Notes: generated by a model from the letters alone, not told the origin. A DNA stretch of 64,000 nt from Saccharicrinis fermentans DSM 9555 = JCM 21142 (GCF_000517085.1 NZ_KI912107.1:1984398-2048397); one strand, 5' to 3'; shown: positions 54,294-64,000, counted from the first letter of the stretch. Numbers and translations are program-made.

Positions 54294-57200
54294 TTAGAAA
54301 GTAATATTGGCTCCTATTGAAACTACCCTTGCCTGAGGATAAATACCTTGATCAACCCCTGTATAAAATACATTATCGCTATTTCCAATTTCCGGCTCAA
54401 AGCCTGAATACTTGGTAAAGGTCAATAAGTTATCGCCAGATACATACAAGCGTATTCTTTCAATATTTACTTTATCCAACACCGACTTAGGCAATGTGAA
54501 ACCAAGTTGTATATTCTTTAACCTCAAGTAATCAGCATCTTCCACCATGTAATCAGAGAATGTTCCTTGGTTATTATTTACATCGTTCCACACCACTCTA
54601 GGTTCTGAATTAGAAGTACCTTCACCCGTCCATCTGTTTAATATAGAGGTCTGATAATTAACATTAGGTAAGTCATAACGACGCGTCGCATTAATCATTT
54701 GATTCCCCACAACTCCATACCAAAACATACTAAAGTCGATATTTTTATAAGCCATGTTTAGATTCAGACCAACCGTAAAATCGGGATAAGGATCACCCAA
54801 ATTAATTCTATCTGAATTGTCAAGCACTCCATCATCATTTTGATCCACATAAATTAAATCACCGGGTTGGGCATTTTCCTGAATCAATACACCGTCTTTA
54901 CTATGGGCATTAACTTCTGCTTCATTTTGGAAAACACCTGCCGTTTCATAGCCCCAGAAAAATCCAATCGGTTCACCCACTTTAGCAATCGTTAATTGCT
55001 CCATTCCTGAAGGTCCAACACTTACATCCCCATACATAATGCCTTCCTCATTATTTATCTTGGTCATTTCATTTTTATTAGCCGATAAATTTAAAGTGGC
55101 ACCATACGAAAAATCATTGATCTGATCTCTATATCCCAATAACAATTCCACTCCTTTATTCTCAACCGTTCCTCCATTAACAGTAGGAGCATCATTACCA
55201 ATATAACCAGGAATAGCGGCATCAATCAATAAATCTTTTGTTACCTTATTGTAGTAATCGAAATTCAAAGAAAATTTAGAACCAACCCGTAAATCGAAAC
55301 CTATATCTGTTTGCTCTGAGGTTTCCCATTTTAAATCAGGATTAGCTATCTTTTCTGGAGCAGATCCTTTTACAGTTAGGCCGTCGTTAAAATTATATTC
55401 GTTATTATTAGTAATCAGCGATAAATATGCAAAGTTACCAATGTTCTCATTTCCATTTTGTCCCCAACTGGCTCTAATTTTCAAGAAACTAACAGGCCCC
55501 AGTTTATCTTTCAAAAAACTTTCTTCCGAAATAATCCAACCCGTTGAAATTGAAGGAAAAGTAGCATAACGATTGTTTGACCCAAAACGTGATGAACCAT
55601 CATGACGAACCGTCAAAGAAGCCATATATTTATCACCATAGCTATAGTTTACACGACCAAAATAAGAACGCAAGGCATTTTCTTCAAAACCACCACTTGC
55701 CGTTTTACTTTCATCATTACCTGAGTTATCAATATAGGCATAATCCACTCCCTCAATCAACAAATCACTGGCACTACCTGAAAGGTTTTCATAGGTACTG
55801 GTCATCAAAGTTGTTCCTGCCAATGCATCCACTTCATGCGCACCGAATACTTTATGATAATTAAGGGTAGTTTCCCAGTTATAAGTATACCAGTTCTTCA
55901 TATTCTTATCGACTTTCGTACTGGTGTTATTCGTAATTTCACTTAACTCATACAGAGGTTTATAAGTATCTTGCCATTGATATGCATAATCAATCCCTAA
56001 AGAAGATCTGACTTTTAAATCTTTTAAAAACTCATATTCAGCATATAAGTTACCCACAATTTTGTCGGTTCTGTACTCATCATGCAAATAATACATATTT
56101 GCAACAGGATTCACAATTTCCTGCATATTCCTGATGGGCCAACTAAACGTACCATCTTCATCTCTTACCGATGTAATCGGATCAATATTGATGGCTTGCG
56201 CCAAGGGTGAGTTATAAACACTATTGGGATCAACGCCTTGTGATTTAAAACGTGAATATAACATGGAAGACCCGATCTTTAATTTATCATCATATGAAGT
56301 ATAATCGGCATTGGCTCTAAAATTAATTCGCTCATAACTGGATTTATCCTCTGAAACAATACCTTCCTGCTCAAAGTACGATAAAGCCGATGAGTAAACT
56401 ACTTTTTGGTTACCTCCACTTAAAGTCAACGTATGACTTTGAATAGGGGCATTATCCCTAAAAATTTCCTTTTGCCAATCTGTACCAGCACCAATACCAG
56501 CCACTTCACTATCCTGAATCCAATTCTTAGAGCTACTATCATATCCTGAATTAAGCAAAGACTCATTGATAATCATTTGGTATTCCCGTGCATCCAAGAG
56601 ATCCATGTTTCTCCAGGCATTTTGCACACCATAATAACCATCATAGGTTAACTTGGCGGCTCCTTCTGATCCTTTTTTGGTGGTAATAATCACAACCCCA
56701 TTGGCACCTCTGGCACCATAAATAGCAGAAGCAGAAGCATCTTTTAAAACTTCCATACTACCAATGTCGGTAGAAGCAAGATATGAAATGTCACCCACCG
56801 GATTACCATCCACAATAAACAAAGGTTGTGAATCACCTGTGGTACCAACACCACGGATATTTACAGAAATGCCAGCTCCCGGCTGACCAGAGTTAGCAGC
56901 CACCTGCACCCCAGCTACCTGACCTTGTATGGCTTGCTCAGCACGCTGGATAGGCATCTTCTGAATATCTTCAGATTTAATAGAAGAAATAGCACCAGTA
57001 ACAGCACTCTTCTTCTGCACACCATAACCAACCACAACTACCTCGTCAAGATCAGAGACCTCGGTCTGCAAAGTTACATTTAAAGTTGTACCATCAATGA
57101 TATGCTCTTGTGCTTGCATACCTATAAAAGAGAACAGAAGCGTCTCTCCCATATTCGCATTTAGTGAAAACTCACCATCAATAGTAGTAATGGTACCATT

Positions 57201-57344
57201 GGTTGAACCTTTTACCACTACACTCACTCCGGGAATGGGCATTCCATCTTCCGCAGATGTTACTTTACCTGTAACTGTTGTTTCTTGTGCCCATATAAGG
57301 GTTGTACACAATAACAGGAAAATCGTTCCTAATAAATTCTTCAT
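54294..57344 (-). CDS. SusC/RagA-family TonB-linked outer membrane transporter
   Basis: A 1016-residue importer. The signal peptide ends ~residue 19 (LIWAQ). A carboxypeptidase-regulatory-like domain covers ~22-100 (VTGKVTSAEDGMPIPGVSVVVKGS), then a TonB-box-like region (EVVVVGYGVQKKSAVTGAIS). The plug follows, with GQVAGVQVAANSGQPGAGISVNIRGVGT and VLKDASASAIYGARGANGVVIITTKKG, the SusC signature, and then the barrel. It is the first gene of the locus and brings beta-glucan oligosaccharides into the periplasm together with SusD. Confidence 0.97.
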   Translation of the reverse strand: MKNLLGTIFLLLCTTLIWAQETTVTGKVTSAEDGMPIPGVSVVVKGSTNGTITTIDGEFSLNANMGETLLFSFIGMQAQEHIIDGTTLNVTLQTEVSDLDEVVVVGYGVQKKSAVTGAISSIKSEDIQKMPIQRAEQAIQGQVAGVQVAANSGQPGAGISVNIRGVGTTGDSQPLFIVDGNPVGDISYLASTDIGSMEVLKDASASAIYGARGANGVVIITTKKGSEGAAKLTYDGYYGVQNAWRNMDLLDAREYQMIINESLLNSGYDSSSKNWIQDSEVAGIGAGTDWQKEIFRDNAPIQSHTLTLSGGNQKVVYSSALSYFEQEGIVSEDKSSYERINFRANADYTSYDDKLKIGSSMLYSRFKSQGVDPNSVYNSPLAQAINIDPITSVRDEDGTFSWPIRNMQEIVNPVANMYYLHDEYRTDKIVGNLYAEYEFLKDLKVRSSLGIDYAYQWQDTYKPLYELSEITNNTSTKVDKNMKNWYTYNWETTLNYHKVFGAHEVDALAGTTLMTSTYENLSGSASDLLIEGVDYAYIDNSGNDESKTASGGFEENALRSYFGRVNYSYGDKYMASLTVRHDGSSRFGSNNRYATFPSISTGWIISEESFLKDKLGPVSFLKIRASWGQNGNENIGNFAYLSLITNNNEYNFNDGLTVKGSAPEKIANPDLKWETSEQTDIGFDLRVGSKFSLNFDYYNKVTKDLLIDAAIPGYIGNDAPTVNGGTVENKGVELLLGYRDQINDFSYGATLNLSANKNEMTKINNEEGIMYGDVSVGPSGMEQLTIAKVGEPIGFFWGYETAGVFQNEAEVNAHSKDGVLIQENAQPGDLIYVDQNDDGVLDNSDRINLGDPYPDFTVGLNLNMAYKNIDFSMFWYGVVGNQMINATRRYDLPNVNYQTSILNRWTGEGTSNSEPRVVWNDVNNNQGTFSDYMVEDADYLRLKNIQLGFTLPKSVLDKVNIERIRLYVSGDNLLTFTKYSGFEPEIGNSDNVFYTGVDQGIYPQARVVSIGANITF

Positions 57345-57547
57345 TTGCTTTTTGATTTAGAATTAACTATCGAAAGCAAAAATGAATGCAAATGTTAATA
57401 TAAGCTAACAAATCACATCACAAAAAACTCATTACAGAAAAATTAAAACCTCACAATAAACTCACACTCAATTACACAAACAACTAATCTACTGGTATTT
57501 AAAAAATACAAAATTCACAATTCAGTTCATACAACATTTCACTTTGT

Positions 57548-57587
57548 ATTTTTTAACACTTTGCCTAACAAAACATTTTTTAACACT
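57548..57587. promoter_or_regulatory. Direct repeats upstream of susC, candidate regulator site
   Basis: Two identical 13-mers ATTTTTTAACACT at 57548-57560 and 57575-57587, 27 bp apart, about 205-245 bp before the SusC start and between it and the regulator gene. No other copies were noticed nearby. Binding by the LuxR-type regulator is a guess. Confidence 0.4.
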
Positions 57588-57701
57588 AAAAACATAAAAA
57601 AGACACCTTAGAAAAGAGCATAGTAAATTCAGAGACCAAAAATAGGCAGCACAACCAAGAGAGCATGTACCCATACTTTGGATTAACATTGGAAAAATTA
57701 G

Positions 57702-60608
57702 TTATATTTTTCCAATATATGCAGAAAGATTTTCACCTTGTTCAATACCTAGCTTTTGACGTAGCTTATACCTGTTATTTTCTACTGCCCGCGTGGTAAT
57801 ATTCATCAATGAAGCAATTTCTTTAGACGACATGCCCATCTTTATAAAGGCACTCAATTTTTGTTCTCGCTGTGTTAAATCCGGATGTAAACGAATTAGT
57901 TTCTTCAAAAACTCCTCGTGTACCTGTCCAAAATGCATTTCAAACACCTCCCAATTATTCTCATTGGTAATAGCCTTATCTATTTTCCGAATCAGAGCAC
58001 TCACCTTTTTATCCACATCCCGAAAATCATGCACACGCCCCAGTCTCTTTAGTTCTGCCTTTATTTCAGACAGAAGTTCATTTTTCTGTATCAAATTTAT
58101 TGTAGAGTTAGCCAGTTCTTTTTCCTTAAAAACCATTTCACTCTTCAACCTTTCGTTTCGCATTTTAATCATTTCCTTTTCCGATAGCAAAGCCGCATTT
58201 TTAAATTGCTCTTCCTTCGCCTTAAATCGCTCTAGCTGTTTCTCCTTTTCTTTTTTCTTACTTAACTCAACTCTTCGGTTAACCACAACAAACAAGACAA
58301 GCATAATGAGTATAATAAAAAACAGATACCCCACCTTTGCATAAATAGTTCTATACCAGGGTGGTAACACTTCAAAACTAAACTTCATAGGTTCAGCCTC
58401 CACCCCATAACTATTCAATGCTTTAACCTCAAACGTATACACTCCTTCATATAAGTTTGAAAATGATCGGACGCGTGTACCACTCCACTTAGAATATCCA
58501 TCATCTAAACCTTGCAAGTAGGTAGCATACAATATCTCGCTCCCTTCCATAAACGAAGCGGAATAACTTATCTCAAAAGAGTTATTTTTAAAAGCAAACT
58601 GCGGTACAATTTTTTGCTCCTCACGCCCTTCCTCGAAATGATTCATAGCATAAACAACCGAGTCCGAAAGCGCTTTAAATGATCTGATATGGACTTTAAA
58701 TGGCTTTTGGTAGTTTTTCACCACCTTTGACGAATAATGGGCGAAACCATCCTCCACCCCAAAAAGCGCATTTTCTTTGTCTAAAACAAAAACATATTCA
58801 AATCCACTCACCAGCTTACGTTCCAACGAAATAAAGGGATAATCAATTTTCTTATATGTTCCATCTTCTAAATACCGCAATACTCCAACACTATAATCGT
58901 GAAAGTACCAGATATTCTTGAACTTATCTTCTTTTAAATAGTTAGGAAAATGTTTATCTCTGAAATAAGCATTATAACTACTATCCCGAGTAAATGAATG
59001 CCCTTCCGCAGGCAAAACATAAACTCCATCCTTTCCAGAAAACACACAACTCCCATTAATTTTCGACAAAACCAGGTCAGATACATTCTGAGGAAAATCA
59101 TCCTTTTCAAAAGCCTGCACCTGCACAACCGTCGTATAATCCTTACTAAACCGTAACCTATACACTCCCTTATACCCATGAGAAACCCACAAATTACCCT
59201 GAGCATCCCATTCAATAAACCTGGAAGATTCATCAAAACCACGAATTCGGCTTTTATAATGCCAGTTTCGTCCAATTTTCTCGAACAAACACAATCCATT
59301 ATAGGTACCGGAAATGATCAAATTCGGATTTCCTTCTACCTTTTTAAAATTCCACACACCATTCACCCCATCCGTAGTCAACCGCCGAATCCTGTCACCT
59401 ACAATTTCAAAAGCACCAAGATTATGTCCACACAACAAAACATCCTCCTCCGCATAAAGCGCCCACACCTGACCATCCGACCCGTTCAGCTTTTTAAAAT
59501 CAGCCCTATTCTTCAAGGGATCAAAGAAAACATCCTCTGGTATTTTGTACAAACCTTGATTCGTTCCAAAATAATAGTATCCATTGTACTTCTCTGCACA
59601 ATAGCCCGTTCCCACATTATAATAGCCTTGCAAAAAAGTAACACTCGAATTAAAATTAACACGAACTATACCATTATCCAAACCACCCCATATATTTCCT
59701 TCCCGATCATACGATACGCTTAAAACCGTATTGTTTTTAAGCCCCTTATCTTTATCAATCTGCATCACAACATCTCCACTGAGCGAAGTAATAACCAGTC
59801 CTCCTTGAATAGTGCCAAAGACCAAGAAATCGTTCAAATATTTTATCCCGCAAAAAATATTAGTTTGCTGTAAAAAGGAATCCGCATCCACATTCCATTT
59901 TTCAATACCTTGCATATCCCATATAAACAAACCATTTTTCATGGTCGCAATAACTATTTTATCCTCGGCTAAAGGTAACATAGACACGATTTCCGAATTT
60001 ATCATTTTTTTACCTCCCGAAACAGGAAAAACATTTTGTCCCCTCAACTCCATCAAACCCTTTTTTTTATCCTGCACCAACAACAATCCATTTACCATAT
60101 ACGAAGAAATGAATCTGGAAGAAGATCGTATCACACCAACCAACTCATCGTCTTTAAATAAGCACAAACCCTTTGGTGACCTAAAAACAACCATATTATC
60201 CCAGGAATAAATATCCCAGAATTCGCCCATCTCACTTAATTCTGGATAATGTGCATACGAAGTATACCTTAAATTTTGAAGTGAATCGTATTCGTAATAC
60301 CCTAATTCATTAAAAGAACCTATATATATCCTTTTGCCTAACACTTTAACACTTCTAATAATTCCAAAGTTTTTATCATTTAACAAACTCCAATTTACGC
60401 CATCAAATTCCAACAATCCATCATTATTGGCAAAATAAATAAAACCTGATTCAGCCTGTGATATATCCCAATTTTGGGTAGCTCCATTATATTCTCGCCT
60501 ATCAAAATACTCAAGCTCGGGAATACCAATCTTGTTCATCTGGGCGCCAGCTTCAATGGCAAAAACAAAGAGAAGAAACGCAACAATATGGATATATATG
60601 ATTCTCAT
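57702..60608 (-). CDS. Membrane-spanning beta-propeller / Y_Y_Y / LuxR-HTH regulator
   Basis: A 968-residue sensor-regulator. Signal peptide residues 1-22; periplasmic two-component-regulator-propeller repeats ~30-640 (IWGGLDNGIVRVNF, YYFGTNQGLYKIP, LWVSHGYKGVYRL); a Y_Y_Y domain ~655-740 (SYSASFMEGSEILYATYLQGLDDGYSKWSGTRVRSF). A membrane helix near 750-775 (LFFIILIMLVLFVVV) is followed by a cytoplasmic coiled coil and a LuxR-type helix-turn-helix at the C-terminus (LTQREQKLSAFIKMGMSSKEIASLMNITTRAVENNRYKLRQKLGI). It has no kinase or receiver domain. Located just upstream of susC on the same strand, it probably senses glucan fragments in the periplasm and controls the locus. Confidence 0.93.
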   Translation of the reverse strand: MRIIYIHIVAFLLFVFAIEAGAQMNKIGIPELEYFDRREYNGATQNWDISQAESGFIYFANNDGLLEFDGVNWSLLNDKNFGIIRSVKVLGKRIYIGSFNELGYYEYDSLQNLRYTSYAHYPELSEMGEFWDIYSWDNMVVFRSPKGLCLFKDDELVGVIRSSSRFISSYMVNGLLLVQDKKKGLMELRGQNVFPVSGGKKMINSEIVSMLPLAEDKIVIATMKNGLFIWDMQGIEKWNVDADSFLQQTNIFCGIKYLNDFLVFGTIQGGLVITSLSGDVVMQIDKDKGLKNNTVLSVSYDREGNIWGGLDNGIVRVNFNSSVTFLQGYYNVGTGYCAEKYNGYYYFGTNQGLYKIPEDVFFDPLKNRADFKKLNGSDGQVWALYAEEDVLLCGHNLGAFEIVGDRIRRLTTDGVNGVWNFKKVEGNPNLIISGTYNGLCLFEKIGRNWHYKSRIRGFDESSRFIEWDAQGNLWVSHGYKGVYRLRFSKDYTTVVQVQAFEKDDFPQNVSDLVLSKINGSCVFSGKDGVYVLPAEGHSFTRDSSYNAYFRDKHFPNYLKEDKFKNIWYFHDYSVGVLRYLEDGTYKKIDYPFISLERKLVSGFEYVFVLDKENALFGVEDGFAHYSSKVVKNYQKPFKVHIRSFKALSDSVVYAMNHFEEGREEQKIVPQFAFKNNSFEISYSASFMEGSEILYATYLQGLDDGYSKWSGTRVRSFSNLYEGVYTFEVKALNSYGVEAEPMKFSFEVLPPWYRTIYAKVGYLFFIILIMLVLFVVVNRRVELSKKKEKEKQLERFKAKEEQFKNAALLSEKEMIKMRNERLKSEMVFKEKELANSTINLIQKNELLSEIKAELKRLGRVHDFRDVDKKVSALIRKIDKAITNENNWEVFEMHFGQVHEEFLKKLIRLHPDLTQREQKLSAFIKMGMSSKEIASLMNITTRAVENNRYKLRQKLGIEQGENLSAYIGKI

Positions 60609-60691
60609 TAAAACATGTATTTATCTAAAAACTACAAAATACTAAACTGACAAAATGCCATACTTCAACATCAAAAGTAACATTGGTTTAC

Positions 60692-60711
60692 TTTTTGTGA
60701 CTTCACAAAAA
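60692..60711. promoter_or_regulatory. 20-bp palindrome in divergent promoter region
   Basis: Perfect arms TTTTTGTGA and TCACAAAAA with a 2-bp spacer, 82 bp before the TPR gene and 84 bp before the regulator gene on the other strand. The TGTGA/TCACA half-sites resemble CRP/FNR-type sites, but the spacing (2 rather than 6) is too short for those. Confidence 0.45.
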
Positions 60712-60792
60712 TAACATATACTGTTATTCAAATACAAAGCAATTGCTTTAATATGTCTAAATTTGAATCAGAAAATTTAATAAAGGACTAGA

Positions 60793-62994
60793 ATGGACAT
60801 TTCAAACATCAAGATACAACAAGATACAATAGAAAGCGCACTTGCCCAAAAAAGAGTCAAAGACGCTTTGTCTGTGCTTGGCGCATTAATGAAAACACAT
60901 CCTGAAGGCTATTTACTGGATCAACACTACAACCTGGAACTAACATACAAAAGTATGCTCAGGTACACAATGGAAGGAGTAAACGACCCTGAACGCTCAA
61001 AGGTTTATGACAATATCTTGAGAACATGTTACACCTTATCTGATCAACTTTTTTCTTCCATCAACTACACACATTCCAGCGGCATCTTTTACGAAACAAA
61101 AAGGAATTTATTCGCAAAAGAATCGAAGGATTTAAAAGAGTTGATTCATTTACTTTACGGCGAGCTTACTCAACAAAAAATAGCAGATCAAGCTGGTCTT
61201 CAAAGCAGTTCAAACAACGAAACGGCCATTCTCATATTTAATAAATTATGGGTAACAGAAAAGTTATCCAATGAAGAAATAGACGACCTAAGACAGCTAA
61301 TACGTGACACCTCTGTCCACTATAGCTACCGAAGTATTTTTATTTCGGCCCTAACCATGGGACTGCTACAAGAATTTAGCTTAGATAAAACGCTCTTATT
61401 GTTCGATTTTATAGATCATCCCGAGAACGAACTAAAACAAAGAGCCATCACAGGACTGATACTAAACCTTTACAAATATGACAACAGACTAAAGTATTTT
61501 CCGGAGATATCAGCCAGAATAAAGTTAATAGAAGGTAACGAAAACTTAATTAATAATTTTATTACCATCATCACCCAGTTAATTCGGACCAGAGAAACAG
61601 AAAAGATATCAAAAAAACTAACAGATGAGATTATTCCTGAGGTAGTTAAAATGCAGCCTAACCTAAGAAATAAATTAGGTTTAGAAAATATGCTAGGAGA
61701 GAAATTCAACGAAGGAGAAAATCCAGAATGGGAAGATTTCTTCAAAGATTCGCCAGAGTTGATGAACAAACTAGAAGAGCTCACCGAATTGCAAATGGAA
61801 GGTGCCGATGTATTTTTAAATACCTTTAAAATGTTAAAACACTTTAGCTTCTTTAACGGCATCAGTAACTGGCTCATTCCTTTTTATCTCGAAAACGAAG
61901 AATTAAAAGCAACACTAAAGGACGATTCAAATATATTTGCATCAAAGGCTATTCAAAACAGTCTGGCCAATTCCGGTTTCCTTTGTAATTCCGACAAGTA
62001 TTCATTGTTTTTGAGCATTCCGCACATGCCGTCATTTCAAAAAGATATGATGGGAAATATGTTAGAACAACAGCTGGAACAAATGGATGAAATAGAGAAA
62101 GATGAAAAGTTGGTAAAAGCCGGAAAAGAAAGCTCTATCATATCAAACAGGTACATTCAGGATCTTTATCGTTTTTACAAGCTACACCCCCAACACGGTC
62201 AGTTTGAAGACGTATTTTCCTGGAGAATGGATTTTTATAATAAATGTTTTTTTAAACAATTAACAGATGGCATTCATGAGTTAAGACAGATTGCAGAATT
62301 CTTCTTCAAAAAAGAATATTACCAAGAAGCCTCCGAAGCCTTTTATTTAATAGCACAACAGAGTATCGATAACATTGAAGTTATTCAAAAATTAGCTTAT
62401 TGTTATCAACAATTAGAAACATACAATGAAGCACTAAATAACTACTTAAAGGCAGATATATTAAAACCAGAACAACTCTGGACAACAAAAAAAATTGCTT
62501 TAATGTATAAACTGTTAAAAAAACCACAGAAGGCGTTGGAGTATTATCGCATCGCAGAAAGGCTTAAACCTGAGGATTTGCACACCCAGGCTTCAATAGG
62601 TAACTGCCACCTCGACCTAAAAGATTATTCTCAAGCCCTCAAATACTATTTTAAAGTAGAATATCTTGACCAGAAAAACACTAAGATATGGCGTCCTATT
62701 GCATGGTGCTCTTTTGTAACCGGAAACTATGACCAAGCCGAGAAATATTACCAAAAACTACTCGCTACAAACTCCAGGACCTACGATTTAGTGAATATAG
62801 GACATGTACTATGGTGCAAAAACAATCGTAAAGAGGCTTTAAAATATTACCAAAAGTCCATCTTACAAATGAAAAATAAAGATGTTTTTTTTGATACATT
62901 CAAGGAAGACATACCTGTTCTTCAGAAAAATGGCATTGCCAAAGAAGATATACCAATGATGTTAGACCAATTAAAATATTTACTGGAAGAATAA
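60793..62994 (+). CDS. Large TPR-repeat protein of unknown function
   Basis: A 733-residue soluble protein without a signal peptide. The first ~480 residues are helical and not recognised. TPR units run from ~515 to ~705 (VIQKLAYCYQQLETYNEALNNYLKA, PQKALEYYRIAERLKPED, DYSQALKYYFKVEYLD, NRKEALKYYQKSIL). It probably acts as a cytoplasmic scaffold. The next gene (DUF3859) starts 13 bp later, so the two form an operon. It is transcribed divergently from the glucan-locus regulator. Confidence 0.8.
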   Translation: MDISNIKIQQDTIESALAQKRVKDALSVLGALMKTHPEGYLLDQHYNLELTYKSMLRYTMEGVNDPERSKVYDNILRTCYTLSDQLFSSINYTHSSGIFYETKRNLFAKESKDLKELIHLLYGELTQQKIADQAGLQSSSNNETAILIFNKLWVTEKLSNEEIDDLRQLIRDTSVHYSYRSIFISALTMGLLQEFSLDKTLLLFDFIDHPENELKQRAITGLILNLYKYDNRLKYFPEISARIKLIEGNENLINNFITIITQLIRTRETEKISKKLTDEIIPEVVKMQPNLRNKLGLENMLGEKFNEGENPEWEDFFKDSPELMNKLEELTELQMEGADVFLNTFKMLKHFSFFNGISNWLIPFYLENEELKATLKDDSNIFASKAIQNSLANSGFLCNSDKYSLFLSIPHMPSFQKDMMGNMLEQQLEQMDEIEKDEKLVKAGKESSIISNRYIQDLYRFYKLHPQHGQFEDVFSWRMDFYNKCFFKQLTDGIHELRQIAEFFFKKEYYQEASEAFYLIAQQSIDNIEVIQKLAYCYQQLETYNEALNNYLKADILKPEQLWTTKKIALMYKLLKKPQKALEYYRIAERLKPEDLHTQASIGNCHLDLKDYSQALKYYFKVEYLDQKNTKIWRPIAWCSFVTGNYDQAEKYYQKLLATNSRTYDLVNIGHVLWCKNNRKEALKYYQKSILQMKNKDVFFDTFKEDIPVLQKNGIAKEDIPMMLDQLKYLLEE

Positions 62995-63007
62995 GTCCGA
63001 GAACAAC

Positions 63008-63397
63008 ATGGCAAAAAAGAATATTGATTCAGAATTATATAGCTACGGTATCTATTCCAGCTGGGATCGTAGCTCCAAAGAACTACCAAAGCTAAAAAAA
63101 ATCACGGATGAGATACCATTACAACTGGATATTGAATTCGGATATGTCATACGATTACGCGGAGCAAAAGGCAAACGGATACAATATAAAATTGACCATC
63201 CACCTTTTCTTGACGAACAAGGATCACCTGCGGAACCATTTACAGGTGAATACTTTGTCAACTCAAACGATTATGAATTCTTTCTCGGCGATACCATTTG
63301 GGAACCCATTCATAACAAAAAAGGAGAATGGACATTGACCACCTGGCTAGACGGAAAAGTGCTGTATAAAAAATCCTTGTACGTAAAAGGAGTCTAA
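63008..63397 (+). CDS. DUF3859 protein
   Basis: A 129-residue protein with the DUF3859 pattern: ELYSYGIYSSWDRSSKELPKL at the start, QLDIEFGYVIRLRGAKGKRIQYKIDHPP in the middle, and the end GEWTLTTWLDGKVLYKKSLYVKG. A beta-sandwich fold is expected, with no known activity. It lies 13 bp behind the TPR gene; a joint role is likely but unknown. Confidence 0.85.
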   Translation: MAKKNIDSELYSYGIYSSWDRSSKELPKLKKITDEIPLQLDIEFGYVIRLRGAKGKRIQYKIDHPPFLDEQGSPAEPFTGEYFVNSNDYEFFLGDTIWEPIHNKKGEWTLTTWLDGKVLYKKSLYVKGV

Positions 63398-63404
63398 TAC
63401 TCCA

Positions 63405-63557
63405 TTAATTCAATACCACGGTAATTAAGAAAAAAGTAAATCCCAATAGCGCAATAACCAATAATACTTCAATTACAAAAAACCAAAATATTTTCCGCTT
63501 CAACCTTATGGTATTATCCTGCGTTTTCCCAAACATGTCCTTAAACTTTAGTTTCAT
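63405..63557 (-). CDS. Small single-pass membrane protein (50 aa)
   Basis: A 50-codon ORF (start MKLKFKDMFGKTQDNTIRLKRK, then the membrane segment FWFFVIEVLLVIALLGFTFFLITVVL, stop). The positive-inside N-terminus and the single clean helix argue for a real protein. It is convergent with the DUF3859 gene, with only 7 bp between the stops. Family not recognised. Confidence 0.55.
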   Translation of the reverse strand: MKLKFKDMFGKTQDNTIRLKRKIFWFFVIEVLLVIALLGFTFFLITVVLN

Positions 63558-64000
63558 AAATCCGAAAATTACTCTCTTTTATTATTTTAGGTAAGTCAAT
63601 TATGTATGCATGCTTTTTATTTAATCATACACTCATATTGTTAAGTAATAACTTGACTTTTCCAGTACACACTCCACTAAACTTTGTGCCCTTTTAGTGA
63701 AGCAAACTTTTTAAAACTATTAAAAAAAGAAACGCTTTACAAGTTAAAAAAACTTAATGATACATATACACACTATTTTTGGACGATTTGCATATACTTG
63801 GAGAAATAAAAATGAAATTCACCCCCCATATAAATGTTTTTTTTACCCCCGGTCTAAACTGCATCATCTTTCCAAATGCATGCCTTCCAACAGCTATTTC
63901 ATGCAATTTCAAAACCGATAGCATCAAGAACTCTCAATTCTAAAGGTCATTTTATTTAACAATACTACTTTATTCCATATAAAAAAAGATATTCTTTGGG
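63558..64000. other. AT-rich tail of window
   Basis: No gene, RNA or structured repeat recognised in these 443 bp. It probably holds the promoter of the small membrane protein and part of a leader for a gene beyond the window. Confidence 0.35.

Noticed and set aside
57793-60210. Several long plus-strand ORFs (121-183 codons) over the regulator gene
   Set aside because: Antisense shadows of the 968-codon regulator; Cys/Phe/Ser-rich composition and no recognisable domain.
60692-60711. CRP/FNR binding site
   Set aside because: Half-sites TGTGA and TCACA are present, but with a 2-bp rather than 6-bp spacer; kept only as an unassigned palindrome.

Overview
The window looks like the chromosome of a marine or sediment Bacteroidota, probably of the Marinilabiliales type. 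Support comes from SusC/SusD pairs, TonB-dependent receptors with STN and carboxypeptidase-regulatory domains, FecI/FecR signalling, DUF4249 and DUF4374 lipoproteins, signal peptides ending in Cys plus acidic residues, AT-rich spacers, and the near absence of Shine-Dalgarno sequences. The species cannot be fixed from the sequence alone.

Region 1 (1-9.8 kb), iron and stress. A TonB receptor (cut by the window edge) and a DUF4374 surface lipoprotein face a PepSY inner-membrane protein and a Fes/IroE-type esterase. Together they resemble the XusABC xenosiderophore system of Bacteroides with an added hydrolase. A Tat-exported alkaline phosphatase follows, then a ScdA/YtfE-like di-iron repair protein overlapping a LuxR-type regulator.

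Region 2 (10-31 kb), an accessory island ending at tRNA-Pro(GGG). It carries a GH3 glucosidase, a broken nitroreductase with intact DoxX and MarR genes, and an IS21 element whose istA is stopped by a GATA microsatellite. It also holds relics of an MFS transporter, HsdS, IS66, IS1182, IS4 and ISAon1 genes, and a RAYT gene with a REP palindrome inside its own coding sequence. Further on are a NERD protein, a GH29 fucosidase, an IS91-type recombinase/transposase pair split by an IS701-like insertion, a dead HipBA module, an IS4-derived mini-element, and a methyltransferase and an isochorismatase next to ~50-bp direct repeats. An integrase relic lies beside the tRNA gene.

Region 3 (31-44 kb). An ECF sigma factor, a tiny unnamed ORF, a FecR anti-sigma, a STN-type TonB receptor and a DUF4249 lipoprotein form a cell-surface signalling and transport operon. 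TrxB follows. Then comes a tandem array of 384-bp units, whose pieces also occur elsewhere in the window. After it lie a CoA-disulfide-reductase/rhodanese fusion with a DUF5320 protein, a sulfatase and a DUF1801 protein.

Region 4 (44.6-60.6 kb), a polysaccharide-utilisation locus read on the minus strand: SusC, SusD, a PKD surface glycan-binding lipoprotein, GH16 with PKD, GH2, GH16 and GH3. The GH16 ExDxxE motifs are of laminarinase type, so a beta-1,3-glucan such as laminarin is the likely substrate. The controller is a membrane-spanning beta-propeller/Y_Y_Y/LuxR-HTH protein encoded just upstream. Region 5 (60.8-64 kb) holds a divergent TPR protein plus DUF3859 pair and a small membrane protein.
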